Source: Burkholderiales bacterium
Lineage (GTDB): Bacteria > Pseudomonadota > Gammaproteobacteria > Burkholderiales > Burkholderiaceae_E
Length of the DNA: 7,903 bases
NCBI GenBank assembly: GCA_020348765.1
Contig: CP070753.1
Span: 2,201,409 to 2,209,311, forward strand
Reading direction: 5' to 3'
A program made the translations under genes and the position numbers. The notes under the pieces were generated by a model that had not been told where the DNA came from, did no database searches, and worked only from the letters and a program-made list of their open reading frames with translations. Below are positions 5,666-7,903 of the stretch, piece by piece (positions within the stretch are counted from its first letter, which is position 1; each line of letters begins with the position of its first letter).

Positions 5666-6334
5666 GTGAAAGCCCCGTCCGCGCCAGCCGTTCGACCCGT
5701 TCGCGACCGGTTCTTCATGTACCTGGTCGACCACGGTTTCTTCCGGGCGGTCTACAACAACCTGTACGCGCTTCCGGGGGGGCTGTACCGCTCGAGTCAG
5801 CCAAGTCCGGCGCAGATCCGTCGCTACCACCGGCGCTTCGGGCTGCGCACCATCGTCAACCTGCGCGGCGCGCACGACCTCGGTGCCTATGCGCTCGAAG
5901 CGCGCGCGTGTCGCGAGCTCGGAGTCGCGCTGGTCGATCATCCGATGAAGTCCCGCGACGTGCCTTCGCGCGAGCTGATCCATGCCACGCGGGCCCTGAT
6001 CGACTCGATCGAATACCCGGCGCTGGTGCACTGCAAGAGCGGGGCGGACCGGGTCGGCCTGTTCAGCGTCCTGTACTGTCATTTCCGGGTCGGCCAGCCG
6101 ATCGAGGTGGCGATCCGGCAGCTGCACTGGCGCTACGGTCACGTGGCCGCGGCCAAGACCGGCCGGCTCGATCAGCTGTTCGCCAGCTACCTTCGCGAGG
6201 CCCGCGAGCGGCCGATCGCGTTCATCGAGTGGGTCGATACCGTGTACGACCCGGACCTGGTGCGCAGCGAGCATGCCAGGGTCGAGCGCGGTTACGGTGA
6301 CTGGCTGATCGACACGGTGCTGAACCGCGAATGA
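5666..6334 (+). CDS. Cysteine-dependent protein tyrosine / dual-specificity-type phosphatase
   Basis: Hydrolyses a phosphoester through a Cys-phosphate intermediate; whether the substrate is protein, lipid or sugar-phosphate is unknown. The 222-residue protein has the P-loop VHCKSGADR, with nucleophile Cys123 and phosphate-binding Arg129 in the HCxxxxxR pattern. Asp98 in the loop MKSRDVP is the likely general acid. GGLYRSSQPSPAQI (38-51) and RTIVNLRG (61-68) are typical of bacterial dual-specificity-like phosphatases. No signal peptide is seen, so it should be cytoplasmic. The GTG start lacks a Shine-Dalgarno. An ATG at 5717 would remove 17 residues, but the aromatic segment around FFMYLVDHGFFR resembles the N-terminus of relatives, which favours the GTG. 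The stop codon overlaps the start of the msbA-type gene (ATGA, 6331-6334), which implies co-transcription and translational coupling. A link to lipid A or envelope control is inferred from this neighbour only. Confidence 0.88.
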   Translation: MKAPSAPAVRPVRDRFFMYLVDHGFFRAVYNNLYALPGGLYRSSQPSPAQIRRYHRRFGLRTIVNLRGAHDLGAYALEARACRELGVALVDHPMKSRDVPSRELIHATRALIDSIEYPALVHCKSGADRVGLFSVLYCHFRVGQPIEVAIRQLHWRYGHVAAAKTGRLDQLFASYLREARERPIAFIEWVDTVYDPDLVRSEHARVERGYGDWLIDTVLNRE

Positions 6335-7903
6335 AGGCCGGGCTCGCGCTCTATGCCCGACTGCTCGGGTACGCGCGTCCCTACAAGCGGGTCGTGGCCC
6401 TGTCGCTGGTCGCGATGGCCGTGGCCGCGGCGCTCGAGCCGGTGCTGCCGGCTTTGCTCAGGCCGCTGGTCGACGAGAGCCTGATCGCCAAGGACCCGAC
6501 CAGCCTGTGGCGCGTGCCGCTGCTGATCCTGGTCGCGTTCGTGTTCAAGGGGCTGGCCGAATACCTGGCCACGGTGTCATCGCAGTGGGTCGCGCAGCGA
6601 GCGATCGCCGACCTGCGCGGCGAGCTGTTCGCGCACCAGCTCGATCTGCCGATGTCGCACTTCGGTGCCGAGAGTACCGGCCGCATGATCTCGCGCGTCA
6701 CCTATGACGCCGAGCAGGTCGGCGCGGCGCTGTCGAGCGCCTGGATCATCGTCATTCGCGACTCGATGATCCTGGTGGGACTGTCGGCCTTCCTGCTGTA
6801 CACCGCCTGGGAACTGACCCTGATGATGCTGGTGATCGCCCCGGTGATCGCGCTCGCGATCCGCCAGGCCAGCCGCCTGATGCGCACCGGGAGCCGCGAC
6901 GTGCAGGCCCGCATGGGCGAACTGACCGCGCGCCTGGACGAGGCGCTGACCGGTATCCGCGAGGTCAAGATCTACGCGGCCGGCGCACGCGAGCGCCGGC
7001 GCTTCGTCGAGCTGGTCGAGCGGCTGCGCCGGGACGCGATGCGGGTGGTGCGCGCGCAGGCGGCCAACGTGCCGCTGGTGCAGATGCTCGCGGCCGCGGC
7101 GGTGGCCGGGGTGATCTATGCCGCGGGCCTGCTCTCGGCAGACGATCGGCTCACCCCGGGCGGCTTCGTGGCCTTCATCGCGGCGATGGCGATGCTGTTC
7201 GAGCCGATCCGGCGCCTGACCAATGTCAACGCGGTGATCCAGCGCGGGCTCGCGGGCGCCCAGAGCCTGTTCGGGCTGCTCGATACGCCGACCGAGCATG
7301 TCGCGCAGGCCGCCAGTGCGAGTGCCACGGCGCCCGAGCGTGCCGTGGGACGGCTCGTGCTGCAGGGCGTGCGCTATCGCCATCCCGGTCAGGACGGCTG
7401 GGCGCTGGACGGCATCGATCTCGAGATCGCCCCCGGGCGGCGGGTCGCCGTGGTCGGTCCGTCCGGAGGCGGAAAGAGCTCGCTGCTGCACCTGCTGGCC
7501 GGATTCGACGTGCCGACCGAGGGTGCGGTGCTGCTCGACGGCCATTCGCTCGGGCAGTGGGGCCTCGAGGCCTGGCGCGCACAGATCGCGCTGGTGAGCC
7601 AGAACATCGTCCTGTTCGACGACACGGTGCGGGCCAACATCGCGCTGGGCCGCGATGAGGCCAGCGAGGCGCAGGTGATCGCGGCGGCGAAGGCCGCGCA
7701 TGCCTGGAGCTTCATCGAGGCGCTTCCGAAGGGCCTGGAGACGCCGCTGGGCGCCAAGGGGATGGCGCTTTCGGGGGGGCAGCGCCAGCGCCTGGCGCTC
7801 GCGCGCGCGTTTCTGAAGGACGCGCCGGTGCTGTTGCTGGACGAGGCGACCAGCGCGCTCGATGCCGAGAGCGAGCGCGCGGTTCGCCAGGCGCTGCGCG
7901 AGA
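6331..7903 (+). CDS. msbA: MsbA-type lipid A export ABC transporter (fused permease and ATPase), 3'-truncated by the window edge
   Basis: Flips the lipid A-core part of lipopolysaccharide across the inner membrane using ATP; works as a homodimer. The frame starts at ATG 6331 and runs off the window with 524 residues visible, about 60 short of the usual 580-600. The N-terminal transmembrane domain (about 1-315) has hydrophobic segments near 20-45, 62-82, 136-157, 162-178, 247-268 and 277-290. The ATPase domain has Walker A GPSGGGKS (376-383), Q-loop Gln424 in LVSQNIVLF, signature LSGGQRQR (480-487), Walker B VLLLDE (500-505) and D-loop SALD (508-511). The H-loop lies past the edge. It overlaps the phosphatase stop by 4 bases and has no strong ribosome binding site of its own, so its translation probably depends on ribosomes finishing the phosphatase gene. 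The MsbA assignment rests on the half-transporter layout and motif style. Another exporter of the same subfamily is possible. Confidence 0.88.
   Translation, partial: MKAGLALYARLLGYARPYKRVVALSLVAMAVAAALEPVLPALLRPLVDESLIAKDPTSLWRVPLLILVAFVFKGLAEYLATVSSQWVAQRAIADLRGELFAHQLDLPMSHFGAESTGRMISRVTYDAEQVGAALSSAWIIVIRDSMILVGLSAFLLYTAWELTLMMLVIAPVIALAIRQASRLMRTGSRDVQARMGELTARLDEALTGIREVKIYAAGARERRRFVELVERLRRDAMRVVRAQAANVPLVQMLAAAAVAGVIYAAGLLSADDRLTPGGFVAFIAAMAMLFEPIRRLTNVNAVIQRGLAGAQSLFGLLDTPTEHVAQAASASATAPERAVGRLVLQGVRYRHPGQDGWALDGIDLEIAPGRRVAVVGPSGGGKSSLLHLLAGFDVPTEGAVLLDGHSLGQWGLEAWRAQIALVSQNIVLFDDTVRANIALGRDEASEAQVIAAAKAAHAWSFIEALPKGLETPLGAKGMALSGGQRQRLALARAFLKDAPVLLLDEATSALDAESERAVRQALRE

Noticed and set aside
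1466..6274. A minus-strand open frame of about 1600 codons crossing the whole middle of the window
   Set aside because: It runs antisense to or out of frame with five well-recognised genes, is Arg/Gly/Ala/Asp-rich with no domain, and arises because stop codons are rare in antisense frames of GC-rich genes.
5353..6300. A plus-strand open frame spanning the mscS end and most of the phosphatase gene
   Set aside because: It is in a different frame from both genes and lacks any protein-family signal; the phosphatase frame holds the HCxxxxxR motif instead.
6577..7701. A minus-strand open frame of about 370 codons within msbA
   Set aside because: The plus strand here encodes clear ABC-transporter motifs; the antisense product is a composition artefact.

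Overview
The window is GC-rich bacterial DNA with dense, strongly GC-biased genes. The gene set is a polyhydroxyalkanoate synthase, an acyl-CoA ligase, an MscS channel and an MsbA-type lipid A exporter. It points to a Gram-negative proteobacterium, most likely a betaproteobacterium of the Burkholderiales kind. That placement rests on gene content and protein style only and is an inference.

Layout. The 3' part of a polyester synthase gene (phaC) enters from the left and ends at 1469. A 103-bp junction follows, holding four tandem 15-bp repeats and a 9-bp inverted repeat that may end transcription from both sides. Facing phaC on the minus strand is a complete fatty-acyl-CoA ligase of 503 residues (1573-3084). 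A divergent intergenic region of about 400 bp (3085-3481) separates it from a plus-strand gene for an exported metallo-beta-lactamase-fold hydrolase (3482-4600). The last ~49 codons of that gene run through a cluster of palindromes and look like a read-through tail. A small MscS-type mechanosensitive channel gene follows (4649-5482), starting at a GTG with a strong Shine-Dalgarno sequence. A 183-bp GC-rich spacer with strong palindromes comes next. After it are a cysteine-dependent tyrosine/dual-specificity phosphatase gene (5666-6334) and an MsbA-type ABC transporter gene (6331 to the right edge, incomplete). These two overlap by an ATGA and are probably translationally coupled.

How they fit together. 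phaC and the convergent ligase both handle acyl-CoA chemistry, so this end of the window may belong to a storage-polyester or fatty-acid region, although the two genes are not co-transcribed. The right end is an envelope module: a tension-relief channel, then the coupled phosphatase and lipid A flippase. The phosphatase/flippase pairing is the most suggestive arrangement here, because it raises the possibility that the phosphatase acts on a lipid, a lipopolysaccharide precursor or an envelope regulator. I see no tRNA, rRNA, CRISPR array, transposase or phage gene, and nothing that clearly amounts to a new defence or mobile system.
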